NCBI GenBank assembly: GCA_964489265.1
Contig: CAZAXX010000003.1
Coordinates: forward strand, 1-64,000
Length of the DNA: 64,000 nt
From: CAYRUP01 sp964489265
Lineage (GTDB): Bacteria; Pseudomonadota; Gammaproteobacteria; DSM-16500
Direction of reading: 5' to 3'
The notes under the pieces are model-generated. The model did not search any database and was not told the origin of the DNA. It worked only from the letters and a program-made list of their open reading frames with translations. Every line of letters starts with the position of its first letter. The first letter of the stretch is position 1. A program made the translations under genes and the position numbers. Shown one piece after another: positions 43,071-50,953 of the stretch.

Positions 43071-44315
43071 TTAAGTTTCACGAAGCTCTGTCTCAACAAA
43101 TGCTTTCAACTCTGGGTTTAAACTTTGATTATCTGCTCGCGCATACGCTTCTTCAGCATCTGCATGCTTGCCAAGAGAATCAAATGCAATTGCAAGCCCT
43201 ACCCACCAGGCGCCTTTATTTGGGTAAAGTGTTAGTAGTTGTTCATATAATTTCGCGGCTAATTTTGCTTGTCCTTGGCGCTGATAAAGTGCTGCAAGAA
43301 AAGCATAATAATCAGGATGCTCAACGATAGGCGGCGAAATACGTCCTAACAAACCAAGCGCTTCTGCTACTTTGTTTTTCTCAACCAAGATGCGCGCCTT
43401 TAATTCTACAAATGCTAAATAATTTGGTTGTAAAATTAATCCCATGTCGACTATTTTTTCTGCTTTAGCGTGTTCATTTTCTTGTATCAATAATGTTATC
43501 AACGTTTGACGAGCCGGATTGTAGGTAGGATTTTTTTTAACGAATGGCGTGAGTAGTTCAATGGCTTGATTCAACTCACCGGATGACGCTAAATTTAATG
43601 CACGTTGATACTCTTGTTCAACACCCATATCGACAACCACTTTTTTAACGTCTGGACGAACAGCTTCTTGTGCTTCCACTTTTTTTGCGGGAATAAATAC
43701 ATTTTGATGACGAACATCAATTTGAAATTCGGGTAATTTACTAGTTTCACTAAAACTAAGATGTTGTAATGAAGCACCGTTTTCTAATTTAATTATAATT
43801 TTCAAATCACCATTTGCTTCATTGCTCATAGAAATATGTTGAATTGAACTATTGGCGTAATTCATCGCTGGTAAACTTGTCAGTAATTTTGTGTGCTCCA
43901 GGACAACAACCAGAATATTTTTTTCGACATCGGCAGTAATGCGATAAAGCACATTATTATTTAATAATAAGCGTAAAAATGTCATATCTGCTTGTGTTTG
44001 TAAGACGATACCTGTCATGATCGCAGAAGAATTAGTTGAATTTATTACGGCATCATTGATTTTATTTTCAATAGAAACTTTATGAGTCATTTGGGTTAAG
44101 TGTTGTTGAATTAAAGTTTTATGCTTAACCAAATATGGGACGCTTAATAAGAAAATTGCGATAATAAAAAAAATAAATTTGCTAAAAAATTTAAAATTTT
44201 TCTTCTTACGTTTTAGTACAGCAGTTGCATGCAATCCAACTAAATTGACTTGTAATTTTGGTGCGATCCTGGATCGTTTATCCAGGTCCTTCAGCATTTG
44301 ATTAATTACACTCAT
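43071..44315 (-). CDS. mshN: MshN, TPR-containing pilus biogenesis protein
   Basis: The protein has 414 residues from the ATG at 44315, which overlaps the mshM stop by one base (TGATG). It opens with SVINQMLKDLDKR, the MshN signature, has one membrane helix (about 45-64) and a periplasmic part. The C-terminal third is a run of tetratricopeptide-like helices (about 235-400, e.g. YQRALNLASSGELNQAIELL, YYAFLAALYQRQGQAKLAAK). MshN is an inner-membrane-anchored component required for MSHA pilus assembly. It lies between mshM and mshE as in Vibrio. Confidence 0.9.
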   Translation of the reverse strand: MSVINQMLKDLDKRSRIAPKLQVNLVGLHATAVLKRKKKNFKFFSKFIFFIIAIFLLSVPYLVKHKTLIQQHLTQMTHKVSIENKINDAVINSTNSSAIMTGIVLQTQADMTFLRLLLNNNVLYRITADVEKNILVVVLEHTKLLTSLPAMNYANSSIQHISMSNEANGDLKIIIKLENGASLQHLSFSETSKLPEFQIDVRHQNVFIPAKKVEAQEAVRPDVKKVVVDMGVEQEYQRALNLASSGELNQAIELLTPFVKKNPTYNPARQTLITLLIQENEHAKAEKIVDMGLILQPNYLAFVELKARILVEKNKVAEALGLLGRISPPIVEHPDYYAFLAALYQRQGQAKLAAKLYEQLLTLYPNKGAWWVGLAIAFDSLGKHADAEEAYARADNQSLNPELKAFVETELRET

Positions 44316-45220
44316 CAAATGACCCCTTTATAAAGATACCAAAGCAAAATAAACGTAACGAAACAGCCAATGCCTAGCGAATAAGTAATTATTTTTCTGG
44401 TAGAAGATGGTATCGCCGCTTCCGTATCACGAATGGCGATTTGCATAATTTTATGGTTAACTTTTCCTTCACCGCGTCCGTATGCAACTAATAATGCTTT
44501 GTGACAAAGAATATTAACAAGACGTGGAATTCCCTGACTGGTGCGAAACAACATATCACGCGCTTTTTTTGAAAACAAAGTACCATACGTATTGCCTGCA
44601 ACCGCTAAACGATGAAATAAATACGTATCTAAATCCTCACGCGACAATTGTGGTAGATAATATGAAAAACTGATGCGTTGTTTCAGTTGACGTAACTGCG
44701 ATAAATTAATTTTTTCATCAAGCTCAGGTTGGCCAAATAAAACAACTTGTAATAGTTTAGCTGTTTTCGTTTCCAAATTAGTTAACAGACGCAATGCTTC
44801 AAGACTTTCTTCAGAGAGAGCTTGTGCTTCATCTAACAATAAAACAACACGTTTTCCTTCTCCATGCAATTCTAATAAACGATTATTAATAAGCGTTAGT
44901 AATTCGTGTTGATCATGTAATAACGCGGGATTAATTCCCAATTCTCGGGCAAATGCACGTCGCAATTCGATAGGAGTCAAATCAGGATTGGGAACATACG
45001 CTGTCACATAATCATGTTCCAGACTATCCAATAATTTTCGGCATAATAACGTTTTTCCAGAACCAACTTCACCGACAATCTTGATGAATCCCTCGCCACC
45101 GCGCAAACTAAATAAAATAGTATTTAATGCTTCCTGGTGCCCGTTCAATTGACAAAAAAATCCAACATTTGGAGTTAATGCAAAAGGCAATTCATTAAAT
45201 TTGAAATAATCTAAGTACAT
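44315..45220 (-). CDS. mshM: MshM, ExeA-like AAA ATPase of the pilus locus
   Basis: The protein has 301 residues from the ATG at 45220, six bases after GGAGA; a GTG five codons upstream is rejected. The opening YFKFNELPFALTPN is typical of ExeA/MshM ATPases. Walker A GEVGSGKT is at 50-57, Walker B VVLLLDEAQAL near 125, and a C-terminal membrane helix is near 277-297. ExeA relatives help place the secretin through the peptidoglycan. The start overlaps the end of mshL by 10 bases and the stop overlaps mshN by one, a tightly coupled block. Confidence 0.92.
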   Translation of the reverse strand: MYLDYFKFNELPFALTPNVGFFCQLNGHQEALNTILFSLRGGEGFIKIVGEVGSGKTLLCRKLLDSLEHDYVTAYVPNPDLTPIELRRAFARELGINPALLHDQHELLTLINNRLLELHGEGKRVVLLLDEAQALSEESLEALRLLTNLETKTAKLLQVVLFGQPELDEKINLSQLRQLKQRISFSYYLPQLSREDLDTYLFHRLAVAGNTYGTLFSKKARDMLFRTSQGIPRLVNILCHKALLVAYGRGEGKVNHKIMQIAIRDTEAAIPSSTRKIITYSLGIGCFVTFILLWYLYKGVI

Positions 45221-46971
45221 GGAAATTCTCCACACCAGCCTTCAATTTCACCTTCGTTACCAAATACATCGGCTAAACCACCTTGATGATTACCACGTCG
45301 TACGGATGCAAAATTTCGATCTGTTTCCTCTAAATCATTTACCCAGGCATTTTGATTTGCAATGATCGGTCTTAATAAAATAACCAACTCATTTTTGGTC
45401 GACACTTGTTGCGTTCTTCTAAATAAAGCGCCAAAAAATGGGATTCGTGATAACCCAGGTGTTCCTGCAGTTTCTTCAACCATCGAATTTTGCATTAAAC
45501 CACCGATAACAATAATCTGGCCGTTTTTGGCACGTACCACATTATCAGATTCCCGTATTGTGCTTAAGGCAAGTGGCAAAGTAAGTGTGTTAGGTGTATT
45601 AACCGCAGTTTGACCCAATTGAATACTTTTTTCCTGTTGTTTCACCAAGCTCACAGATGGATGAATATGTAGAATAATCACATTATTTTTACTAATCTGT
45701 GGCGTCACATCAAATGTAATGCCTGAAAAAAATGGTGTGAGTGAGACATTTTGCGTTGGGATAGTTGAGTTGGCTGTAATTGTATTTTCGGTCGAAACAC
45801 CCGTCACGAAAAATTCATCTTTCCCAACTTTGATAATTGCTTTTTGATTATTTACAGTGGATAAACGCGGACTCGATAAAACTTGCACGTTGCCTTGTGT
45901 TTGCAACATTTTAATTAAAAGATTAAAACTTCCTTTACCTGCATTTAGCGTAAACATCGTATTAAAGTCTGTCATACCAGTGCCCGTAAATGTATTGGTA
46001 CTGGTTTGCGAGACACCGCCATCATTTGTTGTGGCATTTCCGATTCCGAACAAATTCCAATTTATACCCGATTGAAATTGGTCATCCAATTCAACTTCAA
46101 GAATTTTAGCTTCTATAATTACTTGACGCCCCATGCTAGCTTGAATGCGACTGAGATAACGACCGACTTGATGTAGTTCTTTCGGTAACGCATGCACTAT
46201 GACGAGACCCGCTTGTGGATTAACTACAACTGAACGTCCACCATCAGTACCAACCATAGCTTTTAAAGTGACATCTAAATCACGCCAGAAATTCATTTCT
46301 GAGCGTGTATCAATACTACTACCAGAGGGAGGATTTTGATTCACATTGGATGGTGGAAATGGCGTCTGGGAATTTGATCCTGATCCAGTGCTAAAGGTAC
46401 CCACTTTTTCACTGATTTGTCCTGAGCTGACTTCCGTAAACGATTTTCCTGTGCGACGCACATCGAGATAATTGATGGTAAACATCGTGGTCTCAAGTTC
46501 TTGCGGTAACACTTCGTAACCATAGGATGTTCGTTTGTATTCATAACCATAGGCATCACGAACCGCTTGCATGGCTTCTTCAATCGTGACATTTTTTAAA
46601 TTCAGTGAAATATTCCCAGTTACATTGGGATTCACCACCATGTTAATTGATGTTCCATCGACTAATCCGGTAAAAAAAGTTTTTGCCGGCATTTTATCTG
46701 CAGTCACATTGAATCGACGTTCTGAAAAGTTATTTTCTGTCGCATAGCGACGTGTGACAGAAGGTAATAATGCATTACTCACTGATTTTGGTACAGCACG
46801 ATGGGGTACAGTCGCAATTGGCATCCCATGATCATATGCAATACCTTGTTGTAAATCTTGATGAATTTGATCATCCACCGTTCCATGCGTCGCATGAATG
46901 GTTTTACAACTTGCCAACAGAAAAAATACTGGTATTAAAATAATTGTAAAAAAATATCGATTCCCTAGCAT
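45211..46971 (-). CDS. mshL: MshL, secretin outer-membrane channel (lipoprotein)
   Basis: The protein has 586 residues. A lipoprotein signal ends in LLASC (Cys22). An STN/secretin N-domain (about 85-160, INMVNPNVTGNISLN-like with VTIEEAMQAVRDAYGYEY) comes first. A Ser/Gly-rich linker (about 195-220) and the C-terminal secretin domain (about 280-545, QGNVQVLSSPRLSTVNNQKA, then ARNGQIIVIGG-like and IPFFGALFRRTQQVSTKNEL) follow. Secretins form the ring that lets the pilus cross the outer membrane. The tail ends with two cysteines (WCGEFPC), unusual for this family and possibly a disulfide. The ribosome site AGGGATTTT precedes the ATG. Confidence 0.94.
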   Translation of the reverse strand: MLGNRYFFTIILIPVFFLLASCKTIHATHGTVDDQIHQDLQQGIAYDHGMPIATVPHRAVPKSVSNALLPSVTRRYATENNFSERRFNVTADKMPAKTFFTGLVDGTSINMVVNPNVTGNISLNLKNVTIEEAMQAVRDAYGYEYKRTSYGYEVLPQELETTMFTINYLDVRRTGKSFTEVSSGQISEKVGTFSTGSGSNSQTPFPPSNVNQNPPSGSSIDTRSEMNFWRDLDVTLKAMVGTDGGRSVVVNPQAGLVIVHALPKELHQVGRYLSRIQASMGRQVIIEAKILEVELDDQFQSGINWNLFGIGNATTNDGGVSQTSTNTFTGTGMTDFNTMFTLNAGKGSFNLLIKMLQTQGNVQVLSSPRLSTVNNQKAIIKVGKDEFFVTGVSTENTITANSTIPTQNVSLTPFFSGITFDVTPQISKNNVIILHIHPSVSLVKQQEKSIQLGQTAVNTPNTLTLPLALSTIRESDNVVRAKNGQIIVIGGLMQNSMVEETAGTPGLSRIPFFGALFRRTQQVSTKNELVILLRPIIANQNAWVNDLEETDRNFASVRRGNHQGGLADVFGNEGEIEGWCGEFPCT

Positions 46972-46995
46972 AAAATCCCTTTATTTTTCTGATCT

Positions 46996-47316
46996 TCAAG
47001 AACCATTCGTTGGTTGTTTAAGTGATTTATCAACCAGAAACAGCGTAATTTTACCATCAGGACCATCAAGCTGCACGGTATTTGGTGCAATCGAAACAAC
47101 TTTGGCATTACCAATATCATCACCTACTTTCACTACAGTTCCATTGATGACAGCAACCTGTCTGGTATTCGATATAATAATTGCATTTAACTCTAATTGA
47201 CCTAATTGCACCTTGTTGTTCGTAAAAAATTCGGGACGAGTCGGGTCACGAAATACTTCAGCGTAAACATTTCCGCTTATTAAACTGATAATCAATGCCC
47301 ACCAAAAAAATTTCAT
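46996..47316 (-). CDS. mshK: MshK-like periplasmic pilus protein
   Basis: The protein has 106 residues with an N-terminal signal or anchor (about 3-18) and then EVFRDPTRPEFF, the short MshK/GspC-like motif. A single HR-type beta domain follows (ELNAIIISNTRQVAVINGTVVKVGDDI ... VVSIAPNTVQL in parts). MshK-like proteins contact the secretin in the periplasm. It is placed between mshJ and mshL with a gap of two bases to mshJ, the standard msh order. The match is short, so assignment leans on position. Confidence 0.8.
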   Translation of the reverse strand: MKFFWWALIISLISGNVYAEVFRDPTRPEFFTNNKVQLGQLELNAIIISNTRQVAVINGTVVKVGDDIGNAKVVSIAPNTVQLDGPDGKITLFLVDKSLKQPTNGS

Positions 47317-47318
47317 AG

Positions 47319-47969
47319 TTAAGTCGCCTGATAACTTAATACATAAATTTTTAGCTTCACATCCGCTTTTGGATATTGGGTTACTTTATATTCCAAGCTA
47401 TCCCAATAAATATGCCAAGGCAATTTTTCCAAACGACTCAAGTAATCAAGCGTGCCAAAATAATCACTCAAAAATTCGATTTGCATGCTGTATTTGTAGA
47501 TATTTTTTGATTTCTCAGGCAAGGAAACTTTGCCTAATCCTGCTGGAATCCAATTTTCTGAAGGAAGTTTTTTCATGCCAATTAAGGTTATTCCCGGCTG
47601 TTGTAGAATAGCAGAACCGAGTGCAGGTAAATCTTTAGGTTGAATCACCGTGGGTAACAAATTCTCTATGCGTTGTTTGAAATTCTGGGCCTGGCCGGTT
47701 AGGTTTTTCTGCCGTTGAATTTCCTGAACATATGAACTATTAGCCGTAATATCTACAATGTTTTTAATTTGCTGATGCACTGCATCGATGGCAATTTTAG
47801 TGGTTTCGATTTTATTTACCAGCTCGACTCGCTTATGAGTCAACGGTCGTTCAATAAGAAAATTCCAGACAGCATAAGTGAATACGGCAAAAACACCTGT
47901 TAAAAGTATGCGTTCACGCGTATCACGTGTTTTAAGCCAAGTTTTTAAAGTAGAAATTCTATTATTCAT
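47319..47969 (-). CDS. mshJ: MshJ/PilO-like inner-membrane alignment protein
   Basis: The protein has 216 residues with one N-terminal membrane helix (about 22-40, ILLTGVFAVFTYAVWNFLI). A coiled coil follows (about 45-105), then a C-terminal ferredoxin-like region (SMQIEFLSDYFGTLDYLSRL, then LPWHIYWDSLEYKVTQYP) typical of MshJ/PilO. This subunit partners the PilN-like protein to link the cytoplasmic ring to the secretin. It lies two bases after the pilN-like gene and two before mshK. Confidence 0.85.
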   Translation of the reverse strand: MNNRISTLKTWLKTRDTRERILLTGVFAVFTYAVWNFLIERPLTHKRVELVNKIETTKIAIDAVHQQIKNIVDITANSSYVQEIQRQKNLTGQAQNFKQRIENLLPTVIQPKDLPALGSAILQQPGITLIGMKKLPSENWIPAGLGKVSLPEKSKNIYKYSMQIEFLSDYFGTLDYLSRLEKLPWHIYWDSLEYKVTQYPKADVKLKIYVLSYQAT

Positions 47970-47971
47970 CG

Positions 47972-48553
47972 TTACTTGCTAGCCTTAGTCGCGATATAAA
48001 AATTCAAATATGGATTGCTTGCCGTGCTTGCATTGGTTATTTCTCGCAATTCCAGCGGCGTATTCATAAATGCAGGCTGACGCAGCAACTGTGTCAAATA
48101 CGCTTGCACAGCGCCTGGGCGTAAAGCTTGTCCTCTTAAACTAACCTGCATTTCCTGGATTGAAATTGAAATTTCGGTCAGCCAGGCTCCAGGCACAGCA
48201 GCTGCGGCAAGACCTTTTAAATCAGCAGAAAGACCCCGTTCCTGAGCGAGTAATGCAACTATTTTACCTTTCACATCTAACTCTTGCTGCAGCTGTTGCA
48301 AGGATGCCTCGATATCCTTGGGATTTAACATCGGATTTTGTAAAATCAAAGTTGCCAATTGTTGTTCGGCTATCGCTACTTTTTTTTGCATTAAAGCTAA
48401 TTCATACGCTTTTTTATGATTTTGCCAAAGACTCAATAGTGTCATCAAAAATAGAAAAACAACAAAAACACTATAGGCAAAAGACAATTTTTTTAGCGAA
48501 GCCTCTTTGTTTTCTTCTGGTAATAATCGATAGAGATTAACTTGTTGCAACAT
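47972..48553 (-). CDS. PilN-like pilus assembly protein (MSH locus)
   Basis: The protein has 193 residues. A short cytoplasmic N-terminus with the PilN-type peptide QQVNLYRLLPE precedes one membrane helix (about 26-43), a coiled coil (48-100) and a C-terminal PilN domain (AAAVPGAWLTEISISIQEMQ, LRGQALRPGAVQAYLTQL). In Vibrio this role is encoded by a second mshI-like gene. Its start overlaps the mshI stop by 17 bases, so translation is coupled. It completes the PilM/N/O-like inner-membrane subcomplex. Confidence 0.85.
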   Translation of the reverse strand: MLQQVNLYRLLPEENKEASLKKLSFAYSVFVVFLFLMTLLSLWQNHKKAYELALMQKKVAIAEQQLATLILQNPMLNPKDIEASLQQLQQELDVKGKIVALLAQERGLSADLKGLAAAAVPGAWLTEISISIQEMQVSLRGQALRPGAVQAYLTQLLRQPAFMNTPLELREITNASTASNPYLNFYIATKASK

Positions 48554-49535
48554 GTTGTGCGCTCTCTTCTCTTAGTAACCCGCCAATAACAGGCAAATAA
48601 CGTCCCTGTTCTTCAGTGCTTAATTCCTGCTTACTTTTTATGAGACTACGGATATCGAATGTTTGTATAGGAAGTGCCAGACGACTTGTTAAATACTTCG
48701 CAATGAAGTCCCCCGCTAACCCTGCAGTTGCCAAAATAACTCGAGCAGGTGCTGGTTGACGCCACTGGCTTTGGTAGTAATCGAATGAACGTTGTAATTC
48801 CAGTGCTGCTTTATCAAGCTCTGGATTTGCATGCTCATCCGCTTGATTGATTGTTGATAATTTTGAATCTAAATGTCTGTGAAAATAGAGTTCTTTTTGG
48901 CTGGTAATGATAAGTTCGCTACCGCTTTCGCGAAGATAAATTAGCGCTGTGGTTTTTTCATCGTTTTCATATTGCGAAGTAATATTTCTCAGTGCGAGCT
49001 CTTGAATATCAATTGTTTTTAGATGTAAGCCACTTTCACGAATTTTATTCGCATAGGGTTGTAAAAAACTAATTTGCGCCGCCACAATGACAATCATTTT
49101 GCGTGGATCATGCGTTTTTTGCAAAGGCACAGGGAAACTATCAATAACAACATCCGTTTCTGGATATTGCAAAATGCCTTTGAGTTTCCAACGGATTGCC
49201 GACTGAAATTCAGATTCAGCGACTGGCAATGCATCAAGTAAAATAGATTGATAGCGTTCAGGTGGTAATACCCACGTGCAACTTACACCTTCCAATTGAT
49301 GTTTTTTGACTGCCGCATTTAGGATTTGAGAAAATTCAGCATTTTTGGAAAAAGGATAGATTTCAATAAATTGTAACTCAGGTTTGCCATTATCATGACG
49401 AGCATAGGCAAGACACAATTGTTGGGAAATAATGCCGATGCTGCAAATACCGGGAGCAAATATATTATCCGCTTCATTAGACCACAAAGAACGTAGAAAT
49501 GTGAGCCCTTTAAAATCTCGTAGCTTACTCAGCAC
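48537..49535 (-). CDS. mshI: MshI, PilM-like actin-fold pilus assembly protein
   Basis: The protein has 332 residues and a GTG start at 49535 with AAGGA nine bases upstream; no better ATG lies nearby. The sequence has the PilM/MshI layout: SIGIISQQLCLAYARHD (first beta hairpin of the actin-like fold), VSCTWVLPPERYQSILLDAL, LKGILQYPETDVVIDSFPVP and a second subdomain ending YLPVIGGLLRE. It is the cytoplasmic component that binds the N-terminus of the PilN-like protein. It is the first gene of the minus-strand msh run and is divergent from the minor-pilin run. Confidence 0.88.
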   Translation of the reverse strand: MLSKLRDFKGLTFLRSLWSNEADNIFAPGICSIGIISQQLCLAYARHDNGKPELQFIEIYPFSKNAEFSQILNAAVKKHQLEGVSCTWVLPPERYQSILLDALPVAESEFQSAIRWKLKGILQYPETDVVIDSFPVPLQKTHDPRKMIVIVAAQISFLQPYANKIRESGLHLKTIDIQELALRNITSQYENDEKTTALIYLRESGSELIITSQKELYFHRHLDSKLSTINQADEHANPELDKAALELQRSFDYYQSQWRQPAPARVILATAGLAGDFIAKYLTSRLALPIQTFDIRSLIKSKQELSTEEQGRYLPVIGGLLREESAQHVATS

Positions 49536-49615
49536 AACCTGATATCCTTATCAGTAAATTTCAGCCTCTTTATTCTCTTACAAAATGATGTAATTAGCTA
49601 CTATAGGATTTAGGC
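49536..49615. promoter_or_regulatory. Divergent promoter region between the two halves of the pilus locus
   Basis: The 80-base gap must serve the mshI-to-pilin run on the minus strand and the minor-pilin run on the plus strand. CTGATA-TCCT-TATCAG (49550-49565) is a 6-bp inverted repeat that contains the mshI ribosome site. On the plus strand TTACAA and CTATAG/TACTAT could be weak -35/-10 boxes before the first minor pilin. Confidence 0.5.
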
Positions 49616-50101
49616 ATGAGAGTTTTATCAAAACAAGCTGGATTCACCTTATTTGAGCTTATTATTGTTATCATTTTGATGGCTATCCTGTCTTTAGGTG
49701 TCTATCTTAAATGGCCTGGATCAAGTATCAATTTAGCGGCCGAAGCACAACAAATTGCAAATGATATTCGCTATGCGCAATCTTTAGCGATGACAAACGG
49801 CCAACGCTATCGCTTTGTAAAAACATCAGCTAATACCTATCAAATTGTCAATAATGCTGGAACAGCCATTAAACTCGCATTAGGGAATACGACAATGACA
49901 TTAAACTCGGGTATTAGCTTTGGTACGTTAAGCAATTTACCGAATAGTTTAATTGCATTTGATGGCTTAGGCATTCCATACACAGATACAGCAACGCCGG
50001 GTACCGCACTTTCTGCTACTGCAACGATTGCCTTAACAGCCAGTGGCGATACTGTCACTATCTCCATTGCACCTGAAACAGGGAGAGTTCTCGTTCAATG
50101 A
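49616..50101 (+). CDS. GspH/FimT-like minor pilin (MshC position)
   Basis: The protein has 161 residues. Prepilin leader MRVLSKQAG is followed by FTLFELIIVIILMAILSLGV, with Glu+5 present. Then AAEAQQIANDIRYAQSLAMT, the helix-to-sheet transition typical of GspH/FimT pseudopilins, and a beta-rich C-terminus. It should prime or cap the pilus. In Vibrio, MshC occupies this place, but the assignment to MshC rather than another minor pilin is by position. It overlaps the next gene by four bases (ATGA). Confidence 0.82.
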   Translation: MRVLSKQAGFTLFELIIVIILMAILSLGVYLKWPGSSINLAAEAQQIANDIRYAQSLAMTNGQRYRFVKTSANTYQIVNNAGTAIKLALGNTTMTLNSGISFGTLSNLPNSLIAFDGLGIPYTDTATPGTALSATATIALTASGDTVTISIAPETGRVLVQ

Positions 50102-50478
50102 TAAACAAACAAAATGGTTTTACTTTAATTGAACTGGTTGTCTTTATTGTTGTGACTAGCTTATTGGCTACTACGATTCTTTTAGCGCTTATTACGACGA
50201 CGCAAAAAATACCGACCATTCATCAAGAAATTATCGCAACGCAAACAGCCAAACGCTGCATGGAATGGTTTATTGGTCAGCAAAGTTTGAATGGCTATAG
50301 CAGCTTAACGTGTCCAAACACTACAACACCAACTTTTTGTACTGTGCCTAGTGGCTATTCAATTAGTACCAGCATCAGTTGCACGACGTTGAATGGCGAT
50401 GCAAATTATAAAACTATTACTGTCACGGTAAGTGGATTAGGTGATGCTTCTTTTTCAACTTTAATTGCGGCGTATTAA
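50098..50478 (+). CDS. Minor pilin (MshD/GspI-like position)
   Basis: The protein has 126 residues. Leader MINKQNG is followed by FTLIELVVFIVVTSLLATTI, then a globular part with cysteines at AKRCMEWF, LTCPN, TFCTV and ISCTT, four of which could form two disulfides. The start overlaps the previous gene's stop (ATGA) and the next gene's ATG is one base after its stop. It is likely a low-abundance tip pilin. Match to MshD is by gene order and general form only. Confidence 0.78.
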   Translation: MINKQNGFTLIELVVFIVVTSLLATTILLALITTTQKIPTIHQEIIATQTAKRCMEWFIGQQSLNGYSSLTCPNTTTPTFCTVPSGYSISTSISCTTLNGDANYKTITVTVSGLGDASFSTLIAAY

Positions 50479-50479
50479 C

Positions 50480-50953
50480 ATGAAAAAACAGCAGGGATTT
50501 ACCTTACTTGAACTTGTTTTTGTTATCGCCTTAACAAGCATTATTGTAGTGGTTGCAAGCAATATCATTGCAATGGGCGCCCAGACTTATCTTGCTGCAA
50601 AAAATACTGTGGATGCAGACTGGCAAGCACGTCTTTCATTGGAGCGTATGGCAAGAGATATTCGTGCTGTGCGTTCAGTAACGAGCATTAGTACAGCAAC
50701 AGCCACTCAGCTTGTTTTTACTGATTTTGACGGCACTAGCATTAGCTATAGTTTAAGCGGCACGAGTCTTATGCGTAACAGCCAAATCTTAGCAGATGGT
50801 GTTTCTTCACTTGCGTTTGGTTATTTTGATAAAAATGGAGTAACAACTGCAGTAGCAACATTAATTCGTTATGTCACGATTACACTGAATATCACACAGA
50901 GTAATAGTAATTTTAGTTTAAACACCGCAGTTTATTTAAGGGATTTAGCATGA
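50480..50953 (+). CDS. Minor pilin (MshO/GspJ-like)
   Basis: The protein has 157 residues from the ATG at 50480; an upstream TTG (50465) overlapping the previous gene is rejected. Leader MKKQQG is followed by FTLLELVFVIALTSIIVVVA. The helix continues into ADWQARLSLERMARDIRAVR, a signature shared by GspJ/PilW/MshO minor pilins, then a beta sheet (TATQLVFTDFDGTSISY, SSLAFGYFDKNG). Four bases overlap with the next gene. It probably builds the tip complex with its neighbours. Confidence 0.82.
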   Translation: MKKQQGFTLLELVFVIALTSIIVVVASNIIAMGAQTYLAAKNTVDADWQARLSLERMARDIRAVRSVTSISTATATQLVFTDFDGTSISYSLSGTSLMRNSQILADGVSSLAFGYFDKNGVTTAVATLIRYVTITLNITQSNSNFSLNTAVYLRDLA